Source: Gammaproteobacteria bacterium (lineage in GTDB: Bacteria; Pseudomonadota; Gammaproteobacteria; HTCC5015). Taken from it: 42,551 bases of DNA. The DNA lies in contig JAFGLM010000047.1 in NCBI GenBank assembly GCA_016928055.1, positions 1-42,551 on the forward strand, given 5' to 3'. Positions 27,764-38,729 of the stretch are shown here, one piece after another. Each line of letters starts with the position of its first letter. Position 1 is the stretch's first letter. The notes beneath the pieces were generated by a model. That model saw only the letters and a program-made list of their open reading frames with translations. It had not been told where the DNA came from and searched no databases. The position numbers and the translations under genes were made by a program.

Positions 27764-29212
27764 ATGAATATTCGAGAATGGAAAATTTCATCGCTCTTTA
27801 TCGCGTTATCGGCCATTTGTCTGATTACGGGTTGTAATGATGATGGTGATGGTGATGATGAATTGCACGATCCTGTGATTGGTGCCTTTCATGCTGTATC
27901 AGATATGGGGACGATTGCTTTCATGACTGGGCAGGATGACGACGACACTGTGTGGTCGCAGCTTGAATACGGAGATGGTGTCGTCAAAACTGTTGATCCG
28001 GAGCAATACGACATCAATTTCGATACAGCTTTGCCGGAGGACGATACTGATGTCTGTGCAGGCGATAGTGATGAAGACGGCTTCAAAGACGACGATGAAT
28101 GTACACGCCTTGCGCCAGGCTCTATCAATGTTCTCGAGGGACAGGAATACTTGCTTTTCCTGTACGGTGGTTTCGAAGCTCTTGAAGTGCTTGAGTATGA
28201 GAAGGCCTATCACGAATTTGACACCAAAGATGAAGATGAGGATGGGGATCCTGAAGATGAAAATATGGAAGTGCAGTTTTTCCATCTATCGCCAGCATTA
28301 GGCAACCAGGTTGACATCTATCTGGAACCGCCTGGCACCTATCTTTCTGCAACGCAGGCAAGAGGCACACTATCTCTGAAGGAAGAATTTCACGCACTTG
28401 TCGATGAAGATGAGTATGTACTCACTCTGACAGCTGTTGGCAACCCCAATACAGTATATTTTACTTCTGAAGCTTTTACGTTATCACGCCAGACACGTGT
28501 TGCTTTTGCTATATGTGATGGAGCTGGTAGCGGCACCTTTGCAACCAGAATATCGCTTTTCAGGGATCAAAGTGGAACACTGATTGATCGAAATGCCGAA
28601 ACCGCATTGCGTATCACGCACGCAGTACCAGATGGTGATAATGCTGATATTTATGCTTATGATAATTTTGCCGACCCGTTTGTGGCGAACCTTGCATTCA
28701 GCCAGGCATCTTCTTATCAAATAGTAAGCCCAAGCTTCTTAACTGATCTGTCTCTGGATGTCACACCTGCTGGCAATTCAGGTGTTTTTCTCGCGCGGGA
28801 AGAGGTGGATCTTACCCGTGGTACACAAAACACTTTTTTTCTTGTTGGTGAATCTGATGACTGGGACGGTCTGAAGCTAACCGATGACAACAGGCGCTTG
28901 GCCACACATTCCTTGCTCAGGTTGATCAATGGTGCGAGTTCAACATTGGATTTTTATGTTGTGGAGCCAAACAGTAACATTTCAACTCTCTCGCCTACAG
29001 TGAGCCTCACCAACCGACAGAATTCCGGGCTTGGAAGGCTCGATCCCGGTACCTATGACGTCGCGCTAACAACGCATAATACCAGCACGGTTATTTATGG
29101 CCCTGTAACGATAGACTTATCAGCAGGTGGACTCTACAGCGTGATCGCAACGGATAATACTTCCGATCCAACGGCCGCTGATCTCGTGTTTCTGGACGAT
29201 TTCGTAAATTAA
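27764..29212 (+). CDS. DUF4397-type lipoprotein with acidic, calcium-motif-like N-terminal region
   Basis: A 482-residue exported lipoprotein: lipobox LITGC with Cys24, then a run of Asp-rich sequence (NDDGDGDDE). A segment DSDEDGFKDDDEC near 100 resembles calcium-binding thrombospondin-3-type loops, and another acidic stretch lies near 155-170. The rest consists of repeated beta-rich domains matching DUF4397 (for example ITHAVPDGDNADIYAYD and INGASSTLDFYVVEP). The function of the family is unknown; surface or periplasmic anchoring is expected. The next gene follows 23 bases later and is also a lipoprotein, so they probably form an operon. Confidence 0.8.
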   Translation: MNIREWKISSLFIALSAICLITGCNDDGDGDDELHDPVIGAFHAVSDMGTIAFMTGQDDDDTVWSQLEYGDGVVKTVDPEQYDINFDTALPEDDTDVCAGDSDEDGFKDDDECTRLAPGSINVLEGQEYLLFLYGGFEALEVLEYEKAYHEFDTKDEDEDGDPEDENMEVQFFHLSPALGNQVDIYLEPPGTYLSATQARGTLSLKEEFHALVDEDEYVLTLTAVGNPNTVYFTSEAFTLSRQTRVAFAICDGAGSGTFATRISLFRDQSGTLIDRNAETALRITHAVPDGDNADIYAYDNFADPFVANLAFSQASSYQIVSPSFLTDLSLDVTPAGNSGVFLAREEVDLTRGTQNTFFLVGESDDWDGLKLTDDNRRLATHSLLRLINGASSTLDFYVVEPNSNISTLSPTVSLTNRQNSGLGRLDPGTYDVALTTHNTSTVIYGPVTIDLSAGGLYSVIATDNTSDPTAADLVFLDDFVN

Positions 29213-29235
29213 TCAACCAAAGATTTTAAAGCGAT

Positions 29236-30087
29236 ATGGGACTCAGCGACAAACGCATTTCTGCGCGCATTATCTTGTTTGGGGTATTGTTCTCTATCGG
29301 CAGCTGCAGCTGGATACAGCAAGACAGAGAGATTGATGATGTGTACTCAACGGAATATCTTAAGGCACGTGAAGGTAAGCATCTGATTTATCCAGAGGGG
29401 GTGGATCCTCCCAAACGAGAGTCCACTTATGATATCCCACCATTATCATCGGAAGCGGATACACAACAAAATTACGACATAAATGAACTGATGGTCCCGC
29501 CTGATTTAATTGGTGACGGCAGCAATCGCCGGGACAGAAAAAACACCGCTGATTTTATCCGACAGGAAAAACCCAGAATCTACACCGGAGTGGGCTTAGG
29601 GTATATAGATTTTAAAGATCGCTATCAACGCATCCCGTACTCTGAAACACCCATTGCATTACATCTCTATGGCGGTTATCGCCTGAACGATTATCTTGCT
29701 TTCGAACTGGCTTATAAACAGACTGATGACATTAACATTCGCACACCTGGAAGCGGATTCGAGCAACTGGATATTTCTTCCAAATTCAATGCACTCGTTG
29801 CCAGAGCACAAGTATCTCTCCCAACTTTTAAGTTATTTAACTTACCGGGGGAATTTACAATATTTGGAACAGCTGGTTACTTCAACTCCAAAGTGCATCG
29901 TAATGTTTTAGAACTCAATTCCCTGGAAACGGATTCAACATCCGGCAGCGATTCCGGACAAGTCCTTGGTGGCGGTTTATTGTATCAGCACGGTAAATTG
30001 AAACTGCGCGGTTACTTTGAGTCATTTGAAACCAGCGAGGTTGTCAGAGCAGATGATTTTGGGATTACATTTGAGTTTGGGTTTTAG
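29236..30087 (+). CDS. Lipoprotein with BamC-like N-terminal segment and C-terminal beta barrel
   Basis: 283 residues. Signal peptide with lipobox SIGSC (Cys24). Residues about 36-95 are extended and Pro-rich (YLKAREGKHLIYPEGVDPP, STYDIPPL, YDINELMVPPDLI), resembling the unstructured N-terminal segment of BamC that binds BamD. From about 115 the sequence turns into amphipathic strands (IYTGVGLGYIDF, LHLYGGYRLNDYLAFELAYK, FTIFGTAGYF) and ends ITFEFGF, a typical barrel terminus. I know of no described protein combining the two; the BamC resemblance is my reading of pattern, not an alignment. It follows the DUF4397 gene by 23 bases. Confidence 0.7.
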   Translation: MGLSDKRISARIILFGVLFSIGSCSWIQQDREIDDVYSTEYLKAREGKHLIYPEGVDPPKRESTYDIPPLSSEADTQQNYDINELMVPPDLIGDGSNRRDRKNTADFIRQEKPRIYTGVGLGYIDFKDRYQRIPYSETPIALHLYGGYRLNDYLAFELAYKQTDDINIRTPGSGFEQLDISSKFNALVARAQVSLPTFKLFNLPGEFTIFGTAGYFNSKVHRNVLELNSLETDSTSGSDSGQVLGGGLLYQHGKLKLRGYFESFETSEVVRADDFGITFEFGF

Positions 30088-30207
30088 GGGGAGAAGAGTA
30101 GGTTATAAGAGCATTGAGATGATTTCTGTAGCATCAAGTTGAATCTGGGCGACACCTTTCGTTAAAATCTTTGTCTAGAGCCCTGTTATGTGTAACTGGA
30201 AATAAAT

Positions 30208-30321
30208 ATGCGCGATAGCTGCGGAGTAGATGATCTTTGCTCGGACATTGACCAACCAAAACAACGTCGTATTTTAATCATTGCATTGTTCCTGAACGCG
30301 ATGATGTTTTTTATTGAGTTT
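30208..30321 (+). pseudogene. Broken 5' end of a cation transporter gene (copy of 38730 gene)
   Basis: The first 38 codons read MRDSCGVDDLCSDIDQPKQR and go on RILIIALFLNAMMFFIEF, nearly the same as the start of the intact transporter at 38730 (DQPKQRRILIIALFLNAMMF is shared exactly). Within 72 aligned bases I count six differences. Similarity stops abruptly at 30321, five bases before the nsrR stop codon, and the frame then runs antisense into nsrR. The 11-residue DNA-proximal start differs between copies. This is a remnant marking one edge of the nitrogen oxide block. Confidence 0.8.
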
Positions 30322-30325
30322 AAGG

Positions 30326-30760
30326 TTACAAGTCTAATAACTGTAGCAATGCCGCTCGCCGCTTTTTGGGAACCAAATCGGCAAGTGTGTATTGGTCGAG
30401 GATTTTTAAAAAACCATCGAGCGCCTCAGAAAATATTTTTTTTAATTCGCATGCCGGTGTAATTACACAAGTATTTTCTTCTCCAAAGCACTCCACCAGT
30501 GGAAGATCCTGTTCAGTTTCTCTCACTAAACTACCAATGTTAATGTCAGCCGGATCACCGTTTAAACGCAGTCCACCATTTTTACCCCTCACAGCAATCA
30601 GATAGCCATTATTATTGAGCGCCTGCACAACTTTCATTAGATGATTTTTTGAAATTTGGTAATGCTCAGCAATCTCGCCGATAGTGGTTTGTTCTTTATT
30701 CTTGAGTGCTGCAAAAATCAGCACACGTAGCGAGTAATCTGTATAGCGGGTAACGCGCAT
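30326..30760 (-). CDS. nsrR: Rrf2-family NO-sensing repressor NsrR
   Basis: A 144-residue Rrf2 regulator. Winged helix-turn-helix at the N-terminus (YTDYSLRVLIFAALK, IGEIAEHYQISKNHLMKVV), then an Fe-S cluster segment with three cysteines at 91, 98 and 104 (ECFGEENTCVITPAC), as in NsrR. NO damages the cluster and relieves repression. It lies 25 bases downstream of nnrS and is divergent from the qNOR operon, its expected target; a palindromic NsrR-type site is in the shared promoter. The ATG at 30760 has AGGA about ten bases upstream. Confidence 0.92.
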   Translation of the reverse strand: MRVTRYTDYSLRVLIFAALKNKEQTTIGEIAEHYQISKNHLMKVVQALNNNGYLIAVRGKNGGLRLNGDPADINIGSLVRETEQDLPLVECFGEENTCVITPACELKKIFSEALDGFLKILDQYTLADLVPKKRRAALLQLLDL

Positions 30761-30785
30761 GATTATGGTGTCCTAATGAAAATAT

Positions 30786-31970
30786 TTAACCTGGTCGGCC
30801 ATCAACGCGTGGACTGCTAAGGATGGGCCAGTAAATCAAAATGAATAAGGCAAAAGCCAACGTCCATCCAATGGCTGTTAGCACCAGTCCTGTTTTATAG
30901 TCCACTAACAACAGTGCCGTTAACACACGACTAACAGCCGCCAGCAGGATAGCAAAATAAATCGTGATTCCAGAACGTGGCAGATGAAGTGGTCTGCCGG
31001 TGTGCCCGAGTGAAACACGGGTCATAACACCGAGGATCAATGTCCCCATGGCACCCACGCCCAGCGCATGTTGCCACACGGACGCCGCAACAAATCCGAA
31101 TATGGCGAGCCCCTTAAGCAACAGCGCCAACACAATCCAGGCGTAGCCGATATGCAATATCCAGAGCAAGGGTTCCTTGGCGGTGCGCCAGCCGGACCAT
31201 AGCACCAGTCGTATGCCGTTTAGCAGTGCGGCGAATAGTGTAGTAACACCGACAACGATTGGAATACTTTGAGTCATATCGAGTGGAATCATAAGTGCAG
31301 TAGCACTCAACACCCAGATATCCAATTTTGTAGAACGTCGAACATCATTCGGATTGCCGCCTTGTAGCCGTAACCAGTTCGCACTAAAGGCCGGTGTGAT
31401 ACGTCCGGCAATGACGACCATGATAAAAGTAATAATATTGAGTGCTGCCGTTTCACCGTGTAATAACCAGGTGATATTTTGGCCGGCCAAACCAACATGC
31501 ATACATAGATTGGTTAAGCCCAGTAATCCGATGACACCCGCCATAATATAGTTATGGGTATTGCGTTGTTGCCAGAGAATACTTAATAAATAGAGTGCGA
31601 CAACCGGTAAAAACAGGACATCTACAATAGCCACGAGAAGAGCCGGCAGATTGCCGGCGTTCCACATGGCGACGCGACCTGATAACCATAATAATCCCAG
31701 ACCCAATAATCCAGGTCTGGATATCGGTGGCACCCCGGTCCAGTTGCACACCGCAGTAAGCACAAAACCTGTTATCGCGGCGGCGACCAGGCCAAATAAC
31801 ATTTCATGGCTGTGCCAGTGTACCGCTGACCAGCCCACCGGTAGGGATAAATGCCCGAACAACAGTCCTATCCAGGCAACGATCGCGACAGCGGCATAGA
31901 GTGACCCAAGCAGGAAAAACAAGCGAAAGGGAAATGCTAATAATATTGAGATTCGTGCAACTACCTTCAT
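30786..31970 (-). CDS. nnrS: NnrS family heme/copper membrane protein
   Basis: A polytopic inner membrane protein of 394 residues (ATG at 31970; a TTG at 31979 is possible) with about 12 hydrophobic segments. NnrS features are seen: RLFFLLGSLYAAVAIVAW, the WHSHEMLFG motif, a GRITPAFSANWL loop and a late GHTGRPL. NnrS proteins help cells resist nitrosative stress and are typically regulated with NO genes; the mechanism is not settled. It is transcribed with nsrR, divergently from qNOR. Confidence 0.92.
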   Translation of the reverse strand: MKVVARISILLAFPFRLFFLLGSLYAAVAIVAWIGLLFGHLSLPVGWSAVHWHSHEMLFGLVAAAITGFVLTAVCNWTGVPPISRPGLLGLGLLWLSGRVAMWNAGNLPALLVAIVDVLFLPVVALYLLSILWQQRNTHNYIMAGVIGLLGLTNLCMHVGLAGQNITWLLHGETAALNIITFIMVVIAGRITPAFSANWLRLQGGNPNDVRRSTKLDIWVLSATALMIPLDMTQSIPIVVGVTTLFAALLNGIRLVLWSGWRTAKEPLLWILHIGYAWIVLALLLKGLAIFGFVAASVWQHALGVGAMGTLILGVMTRVSLGHTGRPLHLPRSGITIYFAILLAAVSRVLTALLLVDYKTGLVLTAIGWTLAFALFILIYWPILSSPRVDGRPG

Positions 31971-32020
31971 GGCGCTCAAAAACCCGTAAATTTAAATACG
32001 TATATATTTTACATGTTAAT

Positions 32021-32043
32021 AACATGTATTTACAATACATCTT
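32021..32043. promoter_or_regulatory. NsrR-type operator in the nnrS/qNOR divergent promoter
   Basis: ATGTATTTACAATACAT (32024-32040) is a perfect 7+3+7 palindrome, and the right flank CTT extends it to AATACATCTT. This agrees with the NsrR consensus of two AAGATGYATTT half sites facing each other over 1-3 bases. A second palindrome, ACATGTT-AAT-AACATGT (32011-32027), overlaps its left edge and could be for another regulator or a second dimer. Confidence 0.7.
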
Positions 32044-32116
32044 ATCGCGGTCCGATAACCCTTCCGGGAGTAGGTTTTTATAAGCCGCCTATTTAAATCA
32101 ATATGAGGATTATGTA

Positions 32117-34360
32117 ATGCACGATTACCGTAAACTGTGGTGGATTTTAATAACCATCGTCGCCGTGACATTTTGTTTGCTTGGATACTTTGGCAGAGAA
32201 GTGTATCGACAAGCGCCACCGATACCCTCTACTGTAATAAGTGAAGATGGTAATGTGCTGATGACAAAAGACAGTATCCTGGATGGACAAACCGCCTGGC
32301 AGTCGGTTGGCGGTATGCAGCTGGGTTCCATATGGGGCCATGGATCGTATCAGGCGCCGGACTGGTCTGCGGATTGGTTACACCGCGAATTAATGGCCTG
32401 GTTAGACCTGACCGCCCAACAGCAGTACGGAAAACCTTATGAACAGTTGGATGGTTCGCAACAGAATCAATTGCAGTACGCACTGAAAACAGCCTATCGA
32501 CATAATAGCTACGATTCTGAAAGTAAAACGCTGATTGTTTCTGAAACACGAGCAACGGCTATTCAATTAACCGCCGATTACTATATTCGTTTGTTCGGTA
32601 ATGATCCGAAATTGCAGGGCACGAGAGAAAGTTACGCGATGAAGGAAAACACGCTGCCTGATCCGGATAGGCGTGCACGATTGACAGAATTTTTCTTCTG
32701 GACTGCCTGGGCAACTACCACAGAAAGAGAAGAGGGCGGCGCAAGCTACACCAATAACTGGCCACATGAACCGCTTGTTGGTAATAAGCCAACAGCGGAA
32801 AATATTGTCTGGTCAATTATCAGTGTTGCCTTGCTGGTTGCGGGAATTGGTGGACTGATCTGGGCGTGGTCATTCCTTAGAAAGCGTGATGAGGAAGAGC
32901 TGGTCGCGCCGGAACATGATCCGCTGAGTCTGGTGATTCTGACGCCGTCGCAACGTTCTTTAGGTAAGTATTTATTTCTGGTGGTGGCGTTATTTACTTT
33001 TCAGGTATTGCTGGGGGGATTTACCGCTCACTATACGGTTGAAGGGCAGGAGTTTTACGGAATAAATCTCTCGCAATGGTTTCCCTATTCGCTGGTACGA
33101 ACCTGGCATATCCAATCAGCTTTATTCTGGATCGCAACCGGTTTTCTGGCTGCCGGTTTGTTTCTTGCGCCCATTATCAACGGCGGTAAAGATCCCAAGT
33201 TTCAAAAAATTGGCGTTGATATTCTTTTTTGGGCTTTGGTTGTGGTTGTCGTAGGTTCGTTTACTGGTAATTATCTCGCCATCGCACAACAGCTTCCTGC
33301 CAATTTGAATTTCTGGCTGGGTCATCAGGGCTATGAGTATATTGAATTAGGCCGCGTCTGGCAGATTGGCAAGTTTACCGGAATTGTTCTTTGGTTGGCC
33401 TTGATGCTGCGCGGTATCGTGCCTGCATTACGTCAACCCGGAGATAAAAATCTCCTTATGTTACTGACGGCCTCGGTCGGTGCTATTGGACTGTTTTACG
33501 GTGCCGGTTTTTTCTATGGTGAGCGCACTGTATTGTCAGTCATGGAATTTTGGCGCTGGTGGGTTGTACATCTTTGGGTCGAAGGATTCTTTGAAGTTTT
33601 CGCCACTGCGGCGATCGCATTTATTTTTTGCAGCATGGGTTTAGTTTCACGTCGCATGGCGACAACCGCGACATTGGCATCAGCCTCATTGTTTTTACTC
33701 GGTGGTATACCGGGCACCTTTCATCATCTTTATTTTGCCGGCACCACAACACCTGTTATGGCGGTGGGCGCAACGTTTAGCGCATTGGAAGTCGTACCAT
33801 TAGTTGTACTTGGATATGAAGCATGGGAACACTGGCGATTAAAACAGCAAGCAAACTGGGCGCAAGAACTTAAGTGGCCTCTGATGTGCTTTATAGCAGT
33901 GGCCTTCTGGAATATGCTGGGTGCAGGTGTATTTGGTTTTATGATCAATCCGCCTATCTCTCTTTATTATGTGCAAGGTCTTAACACAACACCTGTTCAC
34001 GGTCACGCTGCGTTGTTTGGCGTTTATGGATTCCTTGCCATTGGCTTCACGTTATTGATCCTGCGTTATTTGCGCCCACATCTTGTTTTTAACGAGCGCT
34101 TAATGCGTAGCGGCTTTTGGTGCCTGAACATCGGACTGGTACTTATGATTTTTACCAGCATGTTGCCTATCGGTCTACTGCAGTTCGCTGCCAGCGCCAG
34201 CGAAGGCCTGTGGTATGCACGCAGTGAAGGATTTATGCAACAAGACTTGCTGGAAAACTTACGCTGGATACGCACTATCGGTGATCTTGTATTTATCGCC
34301 GGCGCCGCGCATATCAGCTGGCAGGTTGTTAAAGGTTTGCGCAGTGAGCAAAATCAATAA
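32117..34360 (+). CDS. norZ: Quinol-dependent nitric oxide reductase (qNOR)
   Basis: Single-subunit enzyme of 747 residues reducing 2 NO to N2O with quinol electrons in the inner membrane. An N-terminal helix and long periplasmic cytochrome-c-like but heme-less domain (about 35-230, WQSVGGMQLGSIWGHGSYQAPDW) precede 13 or so helices. Metal ligands expected in the family are present: H331 (WHIQSALFW), H485 with E489/E493 (HLWVEGFFE), H536/H537 (HHLYF), H628/H630 (HGHAALFG). The heme-copper oxidase Tyr is absent, as in NORs. Start ATG at 32117 with AGGA upstream. It leads an apparent operon with the receptor (8-base gap) and nirS. Confidence 0.95.
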   Translation: MHDYRKLWWILITIVAVTFCLLGYFGREVYRQAPPIPSTVISEDGNVLMTKDSILDGQTAWQSVGGMQLGSIWGHGSYQAPDWSADWLHRELMAWLDLTAQQQYGKPYEQLDGSQQNQLQYALKTAYRHNSYDSESKTLIVSETRATAIQLTADYYIRLFGNDPKLQGTRESYAMKENTLPDPDRRARLTEFFFWTAWATTTEREEGGASYTNNWPHEPLVGNKPTAENIVWSIISVALLVAGIGGLIWAWSFLRKRDEEELVAPEHDPLSLVILTPSQRSLGKYLFLVVALFTFQVLLGGFTAHYTVEGQEFYGINLSQWFPYSLVRTWHIQSALFWIATGFLAAGLFLAPIINGGKDPKFQKIGVDILFWALVVVVVGSFTGNYLAIAQQLPANLNFWLGHQGYEYIELGRVWQIGKFTGIVLWLALMLRGIVPALRQPGDKNLLMLLTASVGAIGLFYGAGFFYGERTVLSVMEFWRWWVVHLWVEGFFEVFATAAIAFIFCSMGLVSRRMATTATLASASLFLLGGIPGTFHHLYFAGTTTPVMAVGATFSALEVVPLVVLGYEAWEHWRLKQQANWAQELKWPLMCFIAVAFWNMLGAGVFGFMINPPISLYYVQGLNTTPVHGHAALFGVYGFLAIGFTLLILRYLRPHLVFNERLMRSGFWCLNIGLVLMIFTSMLPIGLLQFAASASEGLWYARSEGFMQQDLLENLRWIRTIGDLVFIAGAAHISWQVVKGLRSEQNQ

Positions 34361-34368
34361 AGAATTAT

Positions 34369-36549
34369 GTGAAATACGTAAAGAACAAATTGTTTTTAAG
34401 AAGTATCTGTCTCTGCCTTGCTCAAGTATGGTGGGTTCTATCCTTTGCGCAGTCTATGGATACCAAGGAAGAAATGACTGTCGTTGGCAGCAAGGCAGAG
34501 CGGCCAATTTGGAGTGTCGCCGGCCAGGTCGATGTCTTCGACCAGGTCGATCTGGAATGGCTGCAATTACAGGATTTTGCAGACGTCAGTCGTTATGTCC
34601 CGGCATTGGAAACAGACTTTAAAAGTGGCCGTTTTGGTGCGACCGGTTTATCAATTCGGGGCATAGGTGGAAACAGAGTGGCACTCGAACGCGATGGTGT
34701 ACCGCTGCCGCAGCAGTTTGACGTCGGCGGCTTTGCCGATAGCGGTCGTTTGGCACTTGATCCGGCAATTACCAAACGCGTCGAAGTGTTGCATGGGCCC
34801 GCATCGGTACTATATGGATCGGATGCAATAGCGGGTGTTGTTGTAATCACGTCAGTCGATGGAAAAGATCTGGTTGCCGACAACCAGGGACAATATATTG
34901 GCGGTAAAGCGGGATATTATGGCGTCAATAATAGTTTATCCACTGGTTTAACCTACGCATGGGCAAAAGATCGCGACAGCCTGGTTTTGACGGTCAATCG
35001 GCAGAAAGGGCATGGTATGGACAATAAGGCCATAAATGTTGCCAACGACAGGATTCATTTTACTCAACAGCAATTCTTTACTAAATGGACGCATGAATTT
35101 GAACAGGGAGGCAGTTTGCGCACGTCTGTTGACTATTTCAAAAACACCGTCGAGAGCGATATTCGCGCTCCACTGGGTTTTGACCGTTTTGCTACGACAA
35201 CGCAATTACTGGGGGACGATGAGCAAAAACGAGAAACCCTAACCGCTGAATATATCTTTCCAAAAACTGATTGGATAAATTATGCCAGCCTGATGGTGTA
35301 TAGCCAGAAAAGTCAGACTGAGCAGTTTACCGATCAATCTCGCAGTAGTGGTGGAGTGCCGGTTTTTCTGGAGCGAAACTTTTTCATTAGCGAAAACAGC
35401 GAGGGCAGTGAGTTTAGAGCGCATCATTACTATGACATGAACACTATGTCACACAGGCTGGTGGCCGGAGTGGAGTGGGAAAGGCAGAAGTTGATTGAGC
35501 TGCGTGATGCCGTACAAACCGATCTTGTAAGCGGAATTTCCACTAAAACCGTTTTGGGTGAAACATTTCCTTTGAGAGATCTACCTCAATCAACATCGAA
35601 CCAGTTGGCATTTTTTATCCAGGACGAAATTCAACTGGATGAAATCACCCTTATACCTGCGATGCGTTGGGATCAGTTTGAACTTAAGGCCGAAACCGAC
35701 AGCATTTTTACTGATGGCTCAGATCTTACGGATCTTGCAGATGATGATCTGACATTTCGCTTTGGCGTAATCTGGCAGCTTACAGACTATTTGTCTCTTT
35801 ATGGTCATTATGCAGAAGGTTTTCGTGCGCCGCCTGCAGAAGATATTAATCTGTTCCTCGATATCCCGCTATTTAATATACGCGCTATCCCAAACCCCGA
35901 TTTGAAAGCCGAGCGTTCAAATAGCAAAGAACTTAGCATCCGCCTGAAAAAGGGTGGCACCGCGCTGCAAGCCGGCGTTTACTATTCCAGCTATGATAAC
36001 TTCATCGAGTCACGCACGCAGATTGGCGTTGAACCCGTAACAGGGGTTGTGCTTTTTCAATCCCGTAATATTGCAAAAGCAACTGTATACGGTGGAGAGA
36101 TATATTTTGATCAGTCTCTTGGTGAATTATTTGCATTGATGCAGGATTGGCATCTCAACTTAGGTTTGCACTCGGCACACGGGGATAATGATGTGACAAA
36201 TGCCCCTCTCAATACCATTAATCCATTAAAGATGGTGCTTGGCTTGCGTTGGGAGCCGGCGAGTTTTTCTGTCACAACAGATTTTCGAATAACCCATTAT
36301 GGCAGGCAATCGCGGGTTGACTTTAGTGATGGAAACTTTTTTGTACCGGAATCGGCTACGGTGTTCGATTTCGTTGTGCGATGGGAGCAGTCGCAACATC
36401 TGCAATGGTACCTGGGACTGTATAACTTAAGCGATAAACGTTATTGGCGATACGCTGATGTACGCAATTTTGAAGTGAATGACCCACGTATAGAAGTTAT
36501 ATCGCAGCCTGGATTCAATGCTGCACTAACATTGCATATCAATTTTTAG
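34369..36549 (+). CDS. TonB-dependent receptor, heme/hemoglobin type
   Basis: A 726-residue outer membrane receptor. The start is a GTG at 34369, 8 bases after qNOR; a signal peptide ends near residue 29 (SFAQS). TonB box EEMTVVG (34-40), plug domain with LSIRGIGGNRVALERDG and RVEVLHGPASVLYGSDAIAGVV, then a barrel ending ALTLHINF. It carries FRAP (485-488) and NPDL (509-512, in NPDLKAERS), the paired boxes known from heme and hemoglobin receptors, but no His lies between them, unlike classical heme receptors. Its place between qNOR and nirS suggests it supplies a heme-type cofactor or iron for these enzymes; the actual ligand is unknown. Confidence 0.88.
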   Translation: MKYVKNKLFLRSICLCLAQVWWVLSFAQSMDTKEEMTVVGSKAERPIWSVAGQVDVFDQVDLEWLQLQDFADVSRYVPALETDFKSGRFGATGLSIRGIGGNRVALERDGVPLPQQFDVGGFADSGRLALDPAITKRVEVLHGPASVLYGSDAIAGVVVITSVDGKDLVADNQGQYIGGKAGYYGVNNSLSTGLTYAWAKDRDSLVLTVNRQKGHGMDNKAINVANDRIHFTQQQFFTKWTHEFEQGGSLRTSVDYFKNTVESDIRAPLGFDRFATTTQLLGDDEQKRETLTAEYIFPKTDWINYASLMVYSQKSQTEQFTDQSRSSGGVPVFLERNFFISENSEGSEFRAHHYYDMNTMSHRLVAGVEWERQKLIELRDAVQTDLVSGISTKTVLGETFPLRDLPQSTSNQLAFFIQDEIQLDEITLIPAMRWDQFELKAETDSIFTDGSDLTDLADDDLTFRFGVIWQLTDYLSLYGHYAEGFRAPPAEDINLFLDIPLFNIRAIPNPDLKAERSNSKELSIRLKKGGTALQAGVYYSSYDNFIESRTQIGVEPVTGVVLFQSRNIAKATVYGGEIYFDQSLGELFALMQDWHLNLGLHSAHGDNDVTNAPLNTINPLKMVLGLRWEPASFSVTTDFRITHYGRQSRVDFSDGNFFVPESATVFDFVVRWEQSQHLQWYLGLYNLSDKRYWRYADVRNFEVNDPRIEVISQPGFNAALTLHINF

Positions 36550-38682
<2,133 letters not shown>

Positions 38683-38729
38683 AGAAACCATGATTTATTA
38701 CCTAAATGCATAGATAGCGTAACATTTTT

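Noticed and set aside
30208..30462. 84-codon open frame as a real gene
   Set aside because: Only the first 38 codons resemble a protein (the transporter start); the rest is antisense to nsrR.
32117..34360. qNOR-like protein as a possible NO dismutase
   Set aside because: The expected FeB and heme ligands (H485, E489, H536, H537) are all present in normal motifs such as HLWVEGFFE and HHLYF; dismutases carry substitutions there.
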